64,000 nt of DNA from Polynucleobacter sp. AM-7D1 (GTDB taxonomy: Bacteria; Pseudomonadota; Gammaproteobacteria; Burkholderiales; Burkholderiaceae): positions 1,870,976 through 1,934,975 of the forward strand of contig NZ_CP061319.1 of assembly GCF_018688455.1 (NCBI RefSeq), written 5' to 3'. Shown here in pieces: positions 29,472 through 36,657 of this stretch. The notes below the pieces were generated by a model. The model did not search any database. It was not told the origin of the DNA and was given only the letters and a program-made list of their open reading frames with translations. Position numbers and translations under genes: made by a program. The first letter of the stretch is position 1. Every line of letters starts with the position of its first letter.

Positions 29472-29669
29472 CTAGCCAACGTTTACTTTTTTAGTGGGTA
29501 CGTGACTCGCTTTACAGAAATCCACAATAGCATCTGCAAATTTGAGATAGCGTGCATTCACTAACCTCAGTTCGCTTAACTCTGATACGGTTTTCGATAC
29601 TTCGCGTTTAAACGATACGTCCTCATAGCCTGGATGGTATGGGGCTTCCTTAGTGTAGATATTGCTCAT
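29472..29669 (-). CDS. 65-residue protein of unknown function under a glycine riboswitch
   Basis: Small soluble protein (65 residues) of mixed charge; helix-forming in the middle (VSKTVSELSELRLVNARYLKF), with one Cys (DFCKASH). No family recognised. It is the first full gene after the tandem glycine riboswitch, and a terminator ends the unit 26 bases after the stop, so the riboswitch appears to control this gene alone. The Shine-Dalgarno signal is weak (AGG 10 bases before ATG). A small effector of glycine metabolism or transport is conceivable but unproven. Confidence 0.75.
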   Translation of the reverse strand: MSNIYTKEAPYHPGYEDVSFKREVSKTVSELSELRLVNARYLKFADAIVDFCKASHVPTKKVNVG

Positions 29670-29683
29670 AATGTTTGCCTAAT

Positions 29684-29738
29684 TCAGTAAGATTGTTAAT
29701 AGTCCCAATGCGGGAAATTGCTAATACGCTCTTACTGA
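29684..29738 (-). promoter_or_regulatory. Long hairpin between leader ORF and the 65-residue gene
   Basis: Arms TCAGTAAGA and TCTTACTGA are perfectly complementary (9 pairs) and enclose a 37-base loop that holds a smaller TCCC/GGGA hairpin. The 3' arm ends 14 bases before the ATG of the 65-residue gene. It has no T-run, so it is more likely a translation- or stability-control element than a terminator. Confidence 0.5.
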
Positions 29739-29739
29739 T

Positions 29740-29760
29740 TTAGCTTGGGGTGGTATTCAT
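29740..29760 (-). CDS. Six-codon leader ORF downstream of the riboswitch
   Basis: ATG-AAT-ACC-ACC-CCA-AGC-TAA, encoding MNTTPS, preceded at 6 bases by a strong AGGAG. Located between the glycine riboswitch (ends 29807) and the hairpin before the 65-residue gene. Its ribosome site is much better than that of the gene it precedes, which suggests the riboswitch acts on this ribosome entry site, with coupling or attenuation downstream. Whether it is translated is untested. Confidence 0.5.
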   Translation of the reverse strand: MNTTPS

Positions 29761-29806
29761 ACAGGGCTCCTAACTTGCGCGTGCGCAATTCAATGCGCCA
29801 CTCGCT

Positions 29807-30000
29807 TGCCGCTCCCCCTGTCCTTGATACCTGAGAGATTCACACTAAGACCTGGCTTAGTGCTTGCTCCTTCGGTGCACCATCAATATGGTGACTCTCC
29901 AGACGGCAGTTTAGGATAAGCAGTACCTTCCTGTTGGGTACCTGAGCGTTCATGGGAGTTTGCGCCTTCGGTGGAGGCCTATGGCCTCACTCTCCTGCTT
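29807..30000 (-). promoter_or_regulatory. Tandem glycine riboswitch
   Basis: Two aptamers read leftwards. Aptamer 1 (29918-30000) closes with AAGCAG/CTGCTT and holds CACCGAAGGCGCAA and GCTCAGGTACC. Aptamer 2 (29807-29908) closes with TGCCG/CGGCA and holds GGAGAG, CACCGAAGGAGCAAG, CTCTCAGGTATC and AGGACAGGGGGA. These match the conserved core of glycine riboswitches. The usual partner is the glycine cleavage operon, but here the downstream gene is a 65-residue protein of unknown function. A promoter at 30007-30034 starts the transcript at or very near aptamer 1. Confidence 0.95.
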
Positions 30001-30006
30001 AGCGCT

Positions 30007-30034
30007 AGTATATCTTGATATGTTACTTTTGTAA
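30007..30034 (-). promoter_or_regulatory. Sigma-70 type promoter for the glycine riboswitch transcript
   Basis: On the minus strand, TTACAA (30029-30034) and TATACT (30007-30012) are separated by 16 bases, and transcription would start about base 30000, at the first paired base of aptamer 1. Confidence 0.7.
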
Positions 30035-30070
30035 TCCTGGCTAATACCTAGCCCCAGGAATGCCAATAAT

Positions 30071-30436
30071 TTAATTGACCTTTTTAATTTCTTTAATGGT
30101 ATTGCCTTCACCCAACAACACAATCTTAGGAACATGCTTTGCAACTGCATCGTTGCTAACTTGTCCGTATGTGCAAATAATCAGATGGTCGCCAACATGT
30201 GCTTTACGTGCAGCAGCGCCATTCAGAGAAATAATGCCAGACCCACGCTTTGCTTTAATGATGTAAGTTGAGAAACGCTCGCCATTGTTGATGTTGTAAA
30301 GCTCGATCTTTTCAAATTCACGCATATCCGCAGCATCGAGGAAGTCTTCATCGATTCCACAAGAGCCTTCGTAATGCAAATCCGCCTCTGTAACGGTTGC
30401 TCTGTGAATTTTTCCCAACAACATAATGCGATTCAT
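30071..30436 (-). CDS. panD: Aspartate 1-decarboxylase PanD
   Basis: Makes beta-alanine for pantothenate. The pyruvoyl enzyme is 121 residues long and carries the self-cleavage site Gly24-Ser25 in HYEGSCGID, with Lys9 in GKIHRATVTEADL and the conserved RFSTYIIKAKRGSG and NGAAARKAHVGDHLIICTY. Cleavage at Ser25 creates the pyruvoyl group. The gene is followed by a short spacer and the riboswitch promoter, so it is probably transcriptionally separate from it. Confidence 0.95.
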   Translation of the reverse strand: MNRIMLLGKIHRATVTEADLHYEGSCGIDEDFLDAADMREFEKIELYNINNGERFSTYIIKAKRGSGIISLNGAAARKAHVGDHLIICTYGQVSNDAVAKHVPKIVLLGEGNTIKEIKKVN

Positions 30437-30527
30437 ACGATTTCCTCAAGAATTAAAAGCATGCCTCTTCCAGCATTTTTAGCAGCCATCTCGCTATTTT
30501 CTCAAATTTTTTTGATATTACGCCAGC

Positions 30528-30555
30528 AAAAAACCCCGCTTACACGGGGCTTTTT
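30528..30555 (-). terminator. Intrinsic terminator after the phasin gene
   Basis: CCCCG/CGGGG stem with a 6-base loop and A- and T-runs on its two sides; located 21 bases after the phasin stop. Confidence 0.9.
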
Positions 30556-30575
30556 GTTTAACCATTATCTACTAC

Positions 30576-31133
30576 TTACTTGGTGCGACTTTTTCCTGCC
30601 TTAGGAGCCTGACCAAATTGACCTTCTGCACTCTTCATTGCAGTTTCAACGCTTTTCTCAAAGTTTGCAAAAGCATCTTGAGTGGTTGATCGTACTTGAT
30701 CAAAATTTTGCATTGCTGTGTTGAATGCCGAGGTAAAGGCGCTTACATATGCTTCTGAGCCTGCTGGCGCCTTTGAGGTAGCAGCTGCGACAAAGCTCTT
30801 TAAGTCATCTTGTGATTGATCAATGGCGGCTTCTACAGCCTCAACTAATTCTTGATTTCCACGACGCAATACTGCGGCTACTTTTTTCTGATAAGCGGCA
30901 ACTTCAGCAACCGCCTCTTGTACTTCTGGGCTTTGCAGGAGATCTAAGGCTGCTTTGGCATCTTTACCCTTTAACAATTCAGCAGCCTTAGCTTGCGCAT
31001 TGGCTACGGCTTGTTGAGCTGCTTGGTAATTGATTTCTGCTAGCTCTTGAGCGTTCTCGAGAGCAGTTTGACCCAATGCGCGAGCACTTTCAACGGATTT
31101 GGCTTGATTTTCTGCAAATTGATTTTTGAACAT
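30576..31133 (-). CDS. Phasin family protein
   Basis: 185-residue helical protein of the phasin family (amphipathic helices with ENAQELAEINYQAAQQAVANA and a C-terminal Lys-rich tail). Phasins coat polyhydroxyalkanoate granules or act as stress-related surface proteins. AAGGA lies 8 bases before the ATG; a well-formed promoter with TTGCTA and TAATAT spaced by 17 is just upstream. No PHA synthase is in this window, so a granule role is inferred from the family only. Confidence 0.85.
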   Translation of the reverse strand: MFKNQFAENQAKSVESARALGQTALENAQELAEINYQAAQQAVANAQAKAAELLKGKDAKAALDLLQSPEVQEAVAEVAAYQKKVAAVLRRGNQELVEAVEAAIDQSQDDLKSFVAAATSKAPAGSEAYVSAFTSAFNTAMQNFDQVRSTTQDAFANFEKSVETAMKSAEGQFGQAPKAGKSRTK

Positions 31134-31170
31134 GATATTTCCTTTAAAGGGTTATTTGTTGCACTGCACC

Positions 31171-31199
31171 ATATTAATAGCTTATTTTGGGCTTAGCAA
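31171..31199 (-). promoter_or_regulatory. Promoter of the phasin gene
   Basis: TTGCTA (31194-31199) and TAATAT (31171-31176) on the minus strand, 17 bases apart, 38 bases before the phasin ATG. Confidence 0.65.
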
Positions 31200-31317
31200 G
31201 GAAATATTGCTGCAAAGCAACATATAATTCTGTCAGTTCACGTAGTTTGTTACAAAAAGCAGCGCTAAACCTTGCCTAGGAGGCGCTTTGCTTCATCTAG
31301 TTTAGAAATGATTGGTT

Positions 31318-31869
31318 ATGTGCCGTAGATTTATCTTGCTTTTGCTTCTTTGCATGCCATTGGCAAGCTCACACGCAGAAAGCGCTTCAGAGTGGTTTCA
31401 AAACACAACAAATCATCTGGAATCCATTTGGGATAAAGGCGAAAACGAGCTCTATATTCCGCTCTACACGTATCACATGCCTTATGCGTATTCCCAAGAC
31501 AAAATCAATCAATACACCGAATATCCGATGGGCATTGGTTTTGGCAGGGGCCTAATGAATGAGAGCGGTAACTGGGAGGGCATTTATGGGATGACCTTCA
31601 AAGACTCGCATGGAATTTATCAGTATATGGTTGGCTATGGCTGGATCCCCATGTGGAATATCGGCAATAGTCCTGACTGGAAGTACGGCGTTGGAGCAAC
31701 TGCATTCATCATGTCGCGCCAAGACATCATGAACTACATTCCCTTCCCTGGTTTACTGCCTATTGCCTCAATCAGCTATAAAGAGCTCAGCATTCAGGCT
31801 GCATATGTGCCTGGCAGTCAAAATGTCGGCAACGTTTTATTCACTTGGGCTAAATACAGCTTGCCCTAA
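31318..31869 (+). CDS. pagP: PagP-type lipid A palmitoyltransferase
   Basis: Outer-membrane eight-stranded barrel enzyme that moves palmitate from phospholipid to lipid A. The 183-residue protein has a signal peptide (about 1-20, ending SSHA), and the catalytic residues of PagP are in their contexts: His53 in YTYHMPYAY and Asp96-Ser97 in GMTFKDSH. Also conserved: GNWEGIYGM, VGYGWIP, MNYIPFPGLLPIAS and the end GNVLFTWAKYS. PagP is well known in enteric bacteria; its presence with an LpxO-like gene suggests lipid A tailoring. The ATG at 31318 is chosen over the TTG at 31312. Confidence 0.9.
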   Translation: MCRRFILLLLLCMPLASSHAESASEWFQNTTNHLESIWDKGENELYIPLYTYHMPYAYSQDKINQYTEYPMGIGFGRGLMNESGNWEGIYGMTFKDSHGIYQYMVGYGWIPMWNIGNSPDWKYGVGATAFIMSRQDIMNYIPFPGLLPIASISYKELSIQAAYVPGSQNVGNVLFTWAKYSLP

Positions 31870-31875
31870 ACAGAA

Positions 31876-32436
31876 TTAAGCGGGATTGTTTTTTAAATAG
31901 TCGATCACCCAAACTGGATCACTATCGCTCGGAAAAATTGGGTAGTGCACAGCCTCGATCACACCATTATTCACAATCAAAGTAATGCGCTTGAGCAAAG
32001 TCATTCCAGCGGCAACAAAGGTAGGTAGCTGCAATGCTTTCTGAAGTTGATAATCTGCATCACTCAATACCGGAAATGGTAAATGCAAGCGATCCGCCAT
32101 CTCTTTTTGATATTCAGTAGATTGCACGCTCAAACCAAATACCTCCACACCTAAAGTGCGCAACTCTTGATAGTGATCTCTAAACGAACAGCTTTGAGGC
32201 GTACAGCCTCTTGCGCCCGGTATCTGATCCCAACCTTCTGGCAAAGCAACATTTGGCTGGCCCGTCATTGGATAGCAGTAAATCACCAAGCGCCCTTTAC
32301 TCTCGCCAAGATTAAAGCGGCTAGCGGTGGTGGTATTCAAAGTGACGGAAGGTAAGCGCATGCCAACCAAATGATCGGCAGCCCCATCATCCTGAGGAAT
32401 AGGTAAGTTGCTAGGCAATTGATTGAAATTGGTCAT
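31876..32436 (-). CDS. Peroxiredoxin (AhpC/TSA family, Bcp/PrxQ-like)
   Basis: 186-residue thioredoxin-fold protein. The peroxidatic Cys region reads GARGCTPQSCSFRDHYQELRTLGVEVFGLSVQS, with a second Cys four residues later (CTPQSC), typical of PrxQ-like atypical 2-Cys enzymes. The N-terminal 30 residues lack a signal peptide. Reduces hydroperoxides with thiol help. The stop lies 6 bases from the convergent pagP stop. Confidence 0.85.
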   Translation of the reverse strand: MTNFNQLPSNLPIPQDDGAADHLVGMRLPSVTLNTTTASRFNLGESKGRLVIYCYPMTGQPNVALPEGWDQIPGARGCTPQSCSFRDHYQELRTLGVEVFGLSVQSTEYQKEMADRLHLPFPVLSDADYQLQKALQLPTFVAAGMTLLKRITLIVNNGVIEAVHYPIFPSDSDPVWVIDYLKNNPA

Positions 32437-32531
32437 CGTGAGATTTCATTAAAGTAAGCTACACATTACGAGATGCTGCAATTAGATACAGCCGAGAGAT
32501 CCGCTGAATGCTCATCACAAAGGAAGGATGC

Positions 32532-32936
32532 TTACTCGGCTGCTGAACGCATTAGCCTCAAGAGTTCAACATCATGCTCGGGTAAGCCATCCAATACGCT
32601 AGTGAGGCTTGGCATCTTTGCAATAATTTCCTTTGCCAAGAAGAAGCGCATTGACCAGGCGGGAAAGCTTCTTTCTTGAATGTCCTCCAGCTTCAATAAG
32701 CGCACTTGCTGATGGCGAGGATCTCGCTGAATTTTTTCCCATATTTTCATGACCTCCGTACGCGGCCCTTCCAATATTTGGCCAAAATGTTGGTTCTCGT
32801 AAAAAAGCACTCCCGATAAGCCTAATTTTTGATTGAGTTGCGCCGCCTGATCGGTGAGGCGCATCAATGCCAAGACACCCATATCCTGCGTTGCCTTGCT
32901 GATATAGCTCACAGAAATTAATTGGGACTTACTCAT
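32532..32936 (-). CDS. BLUF-domain blue-light photoreceptor, short form
   Basis: Flavin-binding sensor domain, 134 residues. The key residues are present: Tyr11 (SVSYIS), Asn35 (QLNQKLGLSG), Gln53 (HFGQILEG) and the Trp94-Met96 region (FPAWSM), with the conserved RDPRH motif at about 71-75. It is a stand-alone BLUF with a short C-terminal helical tail and no fused output domain, so it would work through a partner protein. The usual partners are EAL, GGDEF or repressor-type proteins; none lies beside it. The upstream neighbour is the convergent peroxiredoxin gene. Confidence 0.9.
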   Translation of the reverse strand: MSKSQLISVSYISKATQDMGVLALMRLTDQAAQLNQKLGLSGVLFYENQHFGQILEGPRTEVMKIWEKIQRDPRHQQVRLLKLEDIQERSFPAWSMRFFLAKEIIAKMPSLTSVLDGLPEHDVELLRLMRSAAE

Positions 32937-33127
32937 CTTGTTATCTTAGGGTTGGATCTGGCGAATTATAGATATTAGCTTTTGATATAGCCTCAATCAA
33001 TGCTGATTTACCCGAAAGGCTCAGCAATTCGCGCAACAATCCCCTTGGGAATGGCGCCATGATTAATCCAGCCCCATTCTTTGGCAATTTGTAATGGGGC
33101 CGATCTTGCAAAGATTCGGAGTATTCC
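32937..33127. other. Spacer with an open frame after the dehalogenase stop
   Basis: No gene called in 190 bases. In frame with the HAD protein, beyond its TAG stop, 39 open codons (33008-33127) encode a protein-like run containing AKEWGWINHGAIPKG. This may be the remnant of another gene or a former C-terminal extension; I do not recognise it. Confidence 0.3.
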
Positions 33128-33811
33128 CTAAATAACTTCTAGCACTTTACTCAAGGAATTACCCTCATAGTTTGGCTTCTCACCAATTTCTTCAAAAGGG
33201 TGTCCAAGGCGATTAACCCAAAATACATCAAAGCCAAACCACTTTGCGCCTAACGCATCCCAAGCATTACTTGAAACAAATAACACTTCTTCTTTTTTGA
33301 CTGGAAATGCTTTTAATAAAAGCTCATAGGATTGTGGGGCAGTCTTAAATAGTCGTATATCTTCAACCGTGATAACTTGGTCCAAGTAAGACATCAAACC
33401 ATTACTCTTGACTACTGTTGCCAGCATCTCTCTGCTGCCATTAGACAAAATGGCCGTTGACATTCCTTTACCTTTTATTGTCTTGAGGACGCTTAAGCTA
33501 TCCTCAAAACCAGTGAGCTTTGCATACTGATCCATCAAGCGCTTTTCATTTTCCGAGGTGAGATTTAAGTTCATGCGCTTGCAAACATAATGCAAGGAAC
33601 GAACCGTTAACTCCCAAAAGGGAAGGTAATGCTTGCTGCCGCTAGGGTTCGGGTCACTCATGGTGACTAGGCGGGTATATTCAATTTGGCGGTCACGCCA
33701 CATTAAAGCAAAAGCTTGGCCATTACCCGGAAACAAGGATTCCGCCAACTCTCCCATGGAATAAACATCAAACAATGTGCCGTAAGCATCAAAGGCTATG
33801 AGCTTATACAT
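33128..33811 (-). CDS. HAD-superfamily hydrolase, haloacid dehalogenase type II
   Basis: 227-residue HAD hydrolase. The nucleophile motif FDAYGTLFDVYS holds Asp8, motif II appears as AILSNGSREM, motif III Lys in LFKTAPQSYELLLKAFP and the late FVSSNAWDALGAKWFGF. This pattern (DAYGTLFD, SSNAWD) matches L-2-haloacid dehalogenases, which remove halide from 2-halo acids. A GAGGAG lies upstream of the ATG. The substrate is inferred; halogenated compounds may not be the natural one. Confidence 0.87.
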   Translation of the reverse strand: MYKLIAFDAYGTLFDVYSMGELAESLFPGNGQAFALMWRDRQIEYTRLVTMSDPNPSGSKHYLPFWELTVRSLHYVCKRMNLNLTSENEKRLMDQYAKLTGFEDSLSVLKTIKGKGMSTAILSNGSREMLATVVKSNGLMSYLDQVITVEDIRLFKTAPQSYELLLKAFPVKKEEVLFVSSNAWDALGAKWFGFDVFWVNRLGHPFEEIGEKPNYEGNSLSKVLEVI

Positions 33812-33873
33812 GCAGTCTCCTCATGATGGATATTTTTAGTATTTTGTTTTAAACAATTTTGGCTAAAGATGTC

Positions 33874-34392
33874 TTACCCAAGCTCTGATTCATTAAAAGC
33901 ATCTCTTAAATAGACAGGGAGGTCTATAGATGGCGGCCTAAAACCTGACTGATAAAACATATCTCCAATATGGCCGCGATGAAATGTTTTGTGATTAAAG
34001 ACATGAATCAGAATATCGCCTCTTGTCATTTCTCCAGCACCGCCATCAACAAACAAAAAGCTAAGCTTTTCATTGAGTAGTGGTTCAGTCATGGAGTCAG
34101 CATATTGAATATACCAATCGCCTGATTCATTTAACTTTTCAGTTAGGGCCGCCAAAGAATCTGGTGAATCCGTGGTGCGAGACTTGAACCCATGATCTTT
34201 CCCAAGTAAATGAGCTCGCCAGATTTGATCAACAATAGCTACGTGGGCCAAGGCAAATGACATTCCACCAAATGCGGCGGCACGCTTTTTGATTACCTCA
34301 TCAAGCGGCAACGCAGCAATCGCATCCAAAAGCATATTGTTTGCCCACTTGTTGTAGCGTGCAAGCATGCGGATATTGCGAATGGCAGACAT
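33874..34392 (-). CDS. DinB family protein
   Basis: 172 residues forming the four-helix DinB bundle. Metal-site histidines appear in FALAHVAIVDQIWRAHLL and HVFNHKTFHRGHIGDM, the family's typical arrangement. Members often act as metal-dependent thiol S-transferases (bacillithiol or other). It follows the HAD gene upstream (62 bases) in the same direction. No more specific role can be given. Confidence 0.83.
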   Translation of the reverse strand: MSAIRNIRMLARYNKWANNMLLDAIAALPLDEVIKKRAAAFGGMSFALAHVAIVDQIWRAHLLGKDHGFKSRTTDSPDSLAALTEKLNESGDWYIQYADSMTEPLLNEKLSFLFVDGGAGEMTRGDILIHVFNHKTFHRGHIGDMFYQSGFRPPSIDLPVYLRDAFNESELG

Positions 34393-34443
34393 ATAGCGCC
34401 CCTAGGTAAGTAAACAAATTCTGGTTATTTAGAATGCCAAAGC

Positions 34444-35550
34444 CTATGTCCAGAATTTTTTAATTTTTGCTGCTTCGATTTTTGAACGATCATAGCCCGT
34501 TCGCAATGCGCCAGCAATTTGCTTTGGATCAAGCAAATCAACCCCTTTAGGTGTGCCAGCTACTATCCACATTACTTTTGTGCCGGTCGCCTTAATGTCT
34601 TCAATATTTTGAGCAATGGGGTGTGGGATTGTTGTCAGAATTGCTCCCGTTATACCGTCAGTTAATGTAATGATTAGGGCCCTTTTAGATCCAGCTACTA
34701 AATCCACATGAGCTGGATTAGAACAAATTCCTCCATCCATGACATAACGCTGACCCAATAATGTTGGCCCAACAACACCCGGCAATGAGCTACTCGCTGC
34801 TGTACCGTGCGCCAAGGGAATGTTATTTTTTCTGGCAGCTTGCTGACCAACAACAATGCGCTCACCCGTGTAGCAATCTATTCCCGTTGTAAACATCCGG
34901 CTAGTCGGCCAATCTTTTTTACTATCGCCTGTCAATAATGCAGCCACCTTTTCAACGCGCTCACCGTTTAATTTGTTGTCAGCAGCTAATGCGGCATGGC
35001 CAATCACTCTACGAGTTTCAATGCTGCCATCCGTCGCACTCATATTAATTTGATCGGCCCTCATTTGACTGATATTGGGCTTAGTTACTGGAGCAATCTT
35101 GGCAAAAATCTCCGGAAACTTTCCAAAAAAATCAAACTCCGTCCGCAAGCGGGAAAACTCCCCAGAGAGCAATGAGGAACCCATATAAGAACCAGCAGAA
35201 GTGCCAACCACCATCTCAGGAAGCTGAGCCATATCCAGCCCCGCTTCAATCAGGCCATGAAAAAAACCGCAATACCAAGCAATGTAATACTCCCCTCCAC
35301 CACCGAGGACCATGGCTCGATCAAGCCCCTTTGCCAATTTTGAAACCGTGGGTTTAGTGGCAATAGGCATTGCCAAACCATCATCGGCAAATAGTTTTTG
35401 AGAAATCTCATGCGTCTTTAGCTCGATATTCGATTTTGGCGGCTTTGACTGAGCGTAGGTAGTATCAATACTAGAGCCGGCGGCAGCACCAATAGCAACG
35501 GCACCAACAGCAGAGGTTTTTAAGAAATTACGGCGTGATTGTTGTTTCAT
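34444..35550 (-). CDS. Patatin-like phospholipase, Tat-exported
   Basis: 368 residues. The N-terminus MKQQSRRNFLKTSAVGAVA is a twin-arginine signal. The patatin domain has the oxyanion loop VLGGGGEYYIAW (about 80-91), the serine motif GTSAGS (about residue 125) and the DG of the Ser-Asp dyad in MDGGICSN. It would hydrolyse acyl lipids in the periplasm. The start is preceded by a GGGACC-like purine stretch. Just upstream on the minus strand lies the first decayed tRNA-derived repeat (35628-35658). Confidence 0.86.
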   Translation of the reverse strand: MKQQSRRNFLKTSAVGAVAIGAAAGSSIDTTYAQSKPPKSNIELKTHEISQKLFADDGLAMPIATKPTVSKLAKGLDRAMVLGGGGEYYIAWYCGFFHGLIEAGLDMAQLPEMVVGTSAGSYMGSSLLSGEFSRLRTEFDFFGKFPEIFAKIAPVTKPNISQMRADQINMSATDGSIETRRVIGHAALAADNKLNGERVEKVAALLTGDSKKDWPTSRMFTTGIDCYTGERIVVGQQAARKNNIPLAHGTAASSSLPGVVGPTLLGQRYVMDGGICSNPAHVDLVAGSKRALIITLTDGITGAILTTIPHPIAQNIEDIKATGTKVMWIVAGTPKGVDLLDPKQIAGALRTGYDRSKIEAAKIKKFWT

Positions 35551-35627
35551 ATCAGGTCCCTGTTTGTTTCACTAATTTATATCAGATCTCTAAATCAAAA
35601 ACCGCTAGCAGCTAGTTTGAGTATTAA

Positions 35628-35658
35628 TTGGTAGACCGGGGCGGAATGGGGCAGAACC
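35628..35658 (-). repeat. Decayed tRNA-Phe-derived repeat, copy D
   Basis: The plus strand carries TTGGTAGACCGGGGCGGAAT, matching the 3' end of tRNA-Phe (TTGGTGGCCCGGGGCGGAAT) with 3 mismatches over 20, followed by a GGGGCAGAAC arm resembling copy C (CGACCAGAAC). The terminator portion is no longer recognisable. It lies 33 bases after the stop of the DM13 gene, as the other copies lie after their minus-strand genes. Confidence 0.6.
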
Positions 35659-35691
35659 CATGGTGCCCAACTGCAGCAAAACTACTTTTAC

Positions 35692-36180
35692 TTACTTCGT
35701 AGGGAGCAAATCTGCCGATCCAATGTATTCTTTAAACTGCTTGCACCAAATCAGCATACTACTTACATCTTCTGGATTTTCTGTTTTTAAAAGATAGTAT
35801 GCGGCGCCATTGGGTTTTTTAATTCGACTAACTTCAATTTGTTGAGAACTAAACTCATCATTGTCTTTAATGGCAGGCTTGCTGCTGATATAGATATGAT
35901 AGTCTGGCCCAGGGCTTGATCTAAAGTCTTCGCTTGATTGTAAAAACAATTGATTGCCTACCTTGACTAAGGACCATTCACCAGAGGAGTTGTGAATCAA
36001 GTCCTGCCCTTTTGCATTTTTATCAATTTGTCCTCGCTTTAAGATGACGCCTTCAATCTTTTGATGCTCTTCCGTGCGCGCTCTCAGGTCCTGAACGTGA
36101 CCACGGATTGCATCGAGGACCTGCGCATTTGCAGTTGGCATGAGCCCAACAAATAGAAAGCTGAGGAGTAATTTTTTCAT
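35692..36180 (-). CDS. DM13-domain secreted protein
   Basis: 162 residues with a signal peptide MKKLLLSFLFVGLMPTANAQ. The mature part has the DM13 pattern: RSSPGPDYHIYISS in the middle, a YYLLKTENPEDVSSMLIWCKQF with the conserved WC, and the final EYIGSADL. DM13 domains are thought to carry a redox-linked Cys; function is not established. Likely periplasmic. Confidence 0.83.
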   Translation of the reverse strand: MKKLLLSFLFVGLMPTANAQVLDAIRGHVQDLRARTEEHQKIEGVILKRGQIDKNAKGQDLIHNSSGEWSLVKVGNQLFLQSSEDFRSSPGPDYHIYISSKPAIKDNDEFSSQQIEVSRIKKPNGAAYYLLKTENPEDVSSMLIWCKQFKEYIGSADLLPTK

Positions 36181-36226
36181 ATTGCCGGCATTATAAAATT
36201 GACCGCATATCTAGATGTGATCGTAC

Positions 36227-36616
36227 TTAGTCTTTAGGTCCATATTGCATCTCACCGTGACCAAATGACCAATTTTCTTTATTGACTTCTACTAAGTTAA
36301 TAACAATATCTTCTGGTCGAATGTTAAGTTTCTCTACCACCCCATCACAGACGGCCTTATAGAATTTTTTCTTCAGCTCGGTGGTGCGGCCCTCATTCAA
36401 AGTTACCTGAATGAAAATAATGCCCTGCGAATATTCAATGCCAAGATAACTTTTAGGAACTACTAACTCATTGGCATCATGTCTGGTAATGACTTGAAAC
36501 TTATCGTCAGCAGGTACATTAATATGCCTCAGCATCACCTCGTAAACAATATCCCCAATTTTCTGGGCTACTCCCTCGGGATATTGCTTACCCAAATCTA
36601 TTCGTACAAATGGCAT
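36227..36616 (-). CDS. Tautomerase-family protein (4-oxalocrotonate tautomerase type)
   Basis: 129 residues, starting MPFVRIDL with the catalytic Pro as residue 2, the family signature. Two 4-OT-like halves are seen (KFYKAVCDGVVEKLNI and IVINLVEVNKENWSFGHG), as in trimeric double-length tautomerases. The start ATG has a GGAGA Shine-Dalgarno at 8 bases. The natural substrate is unknown. It is next to the AhpC/TSA-like gene. Confidence 0.85.
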   Translation of the reverse strand: MPFVRIDLGKQYPEGVAQKIGDIVYEVMLRHINVPADDKFQVITRHDANELVVPKSYLGIEYSQGIIFIQVTLNEGRTTELKKKFYKAVCDGVVEKLNIRPEDIVINLVEVNKENWSFGHGEMQYGPKD

Positions 36617-36657
36617 CTTGAGATCTCCGTTTTTTACATTGCCTAAGCAATCATTGC

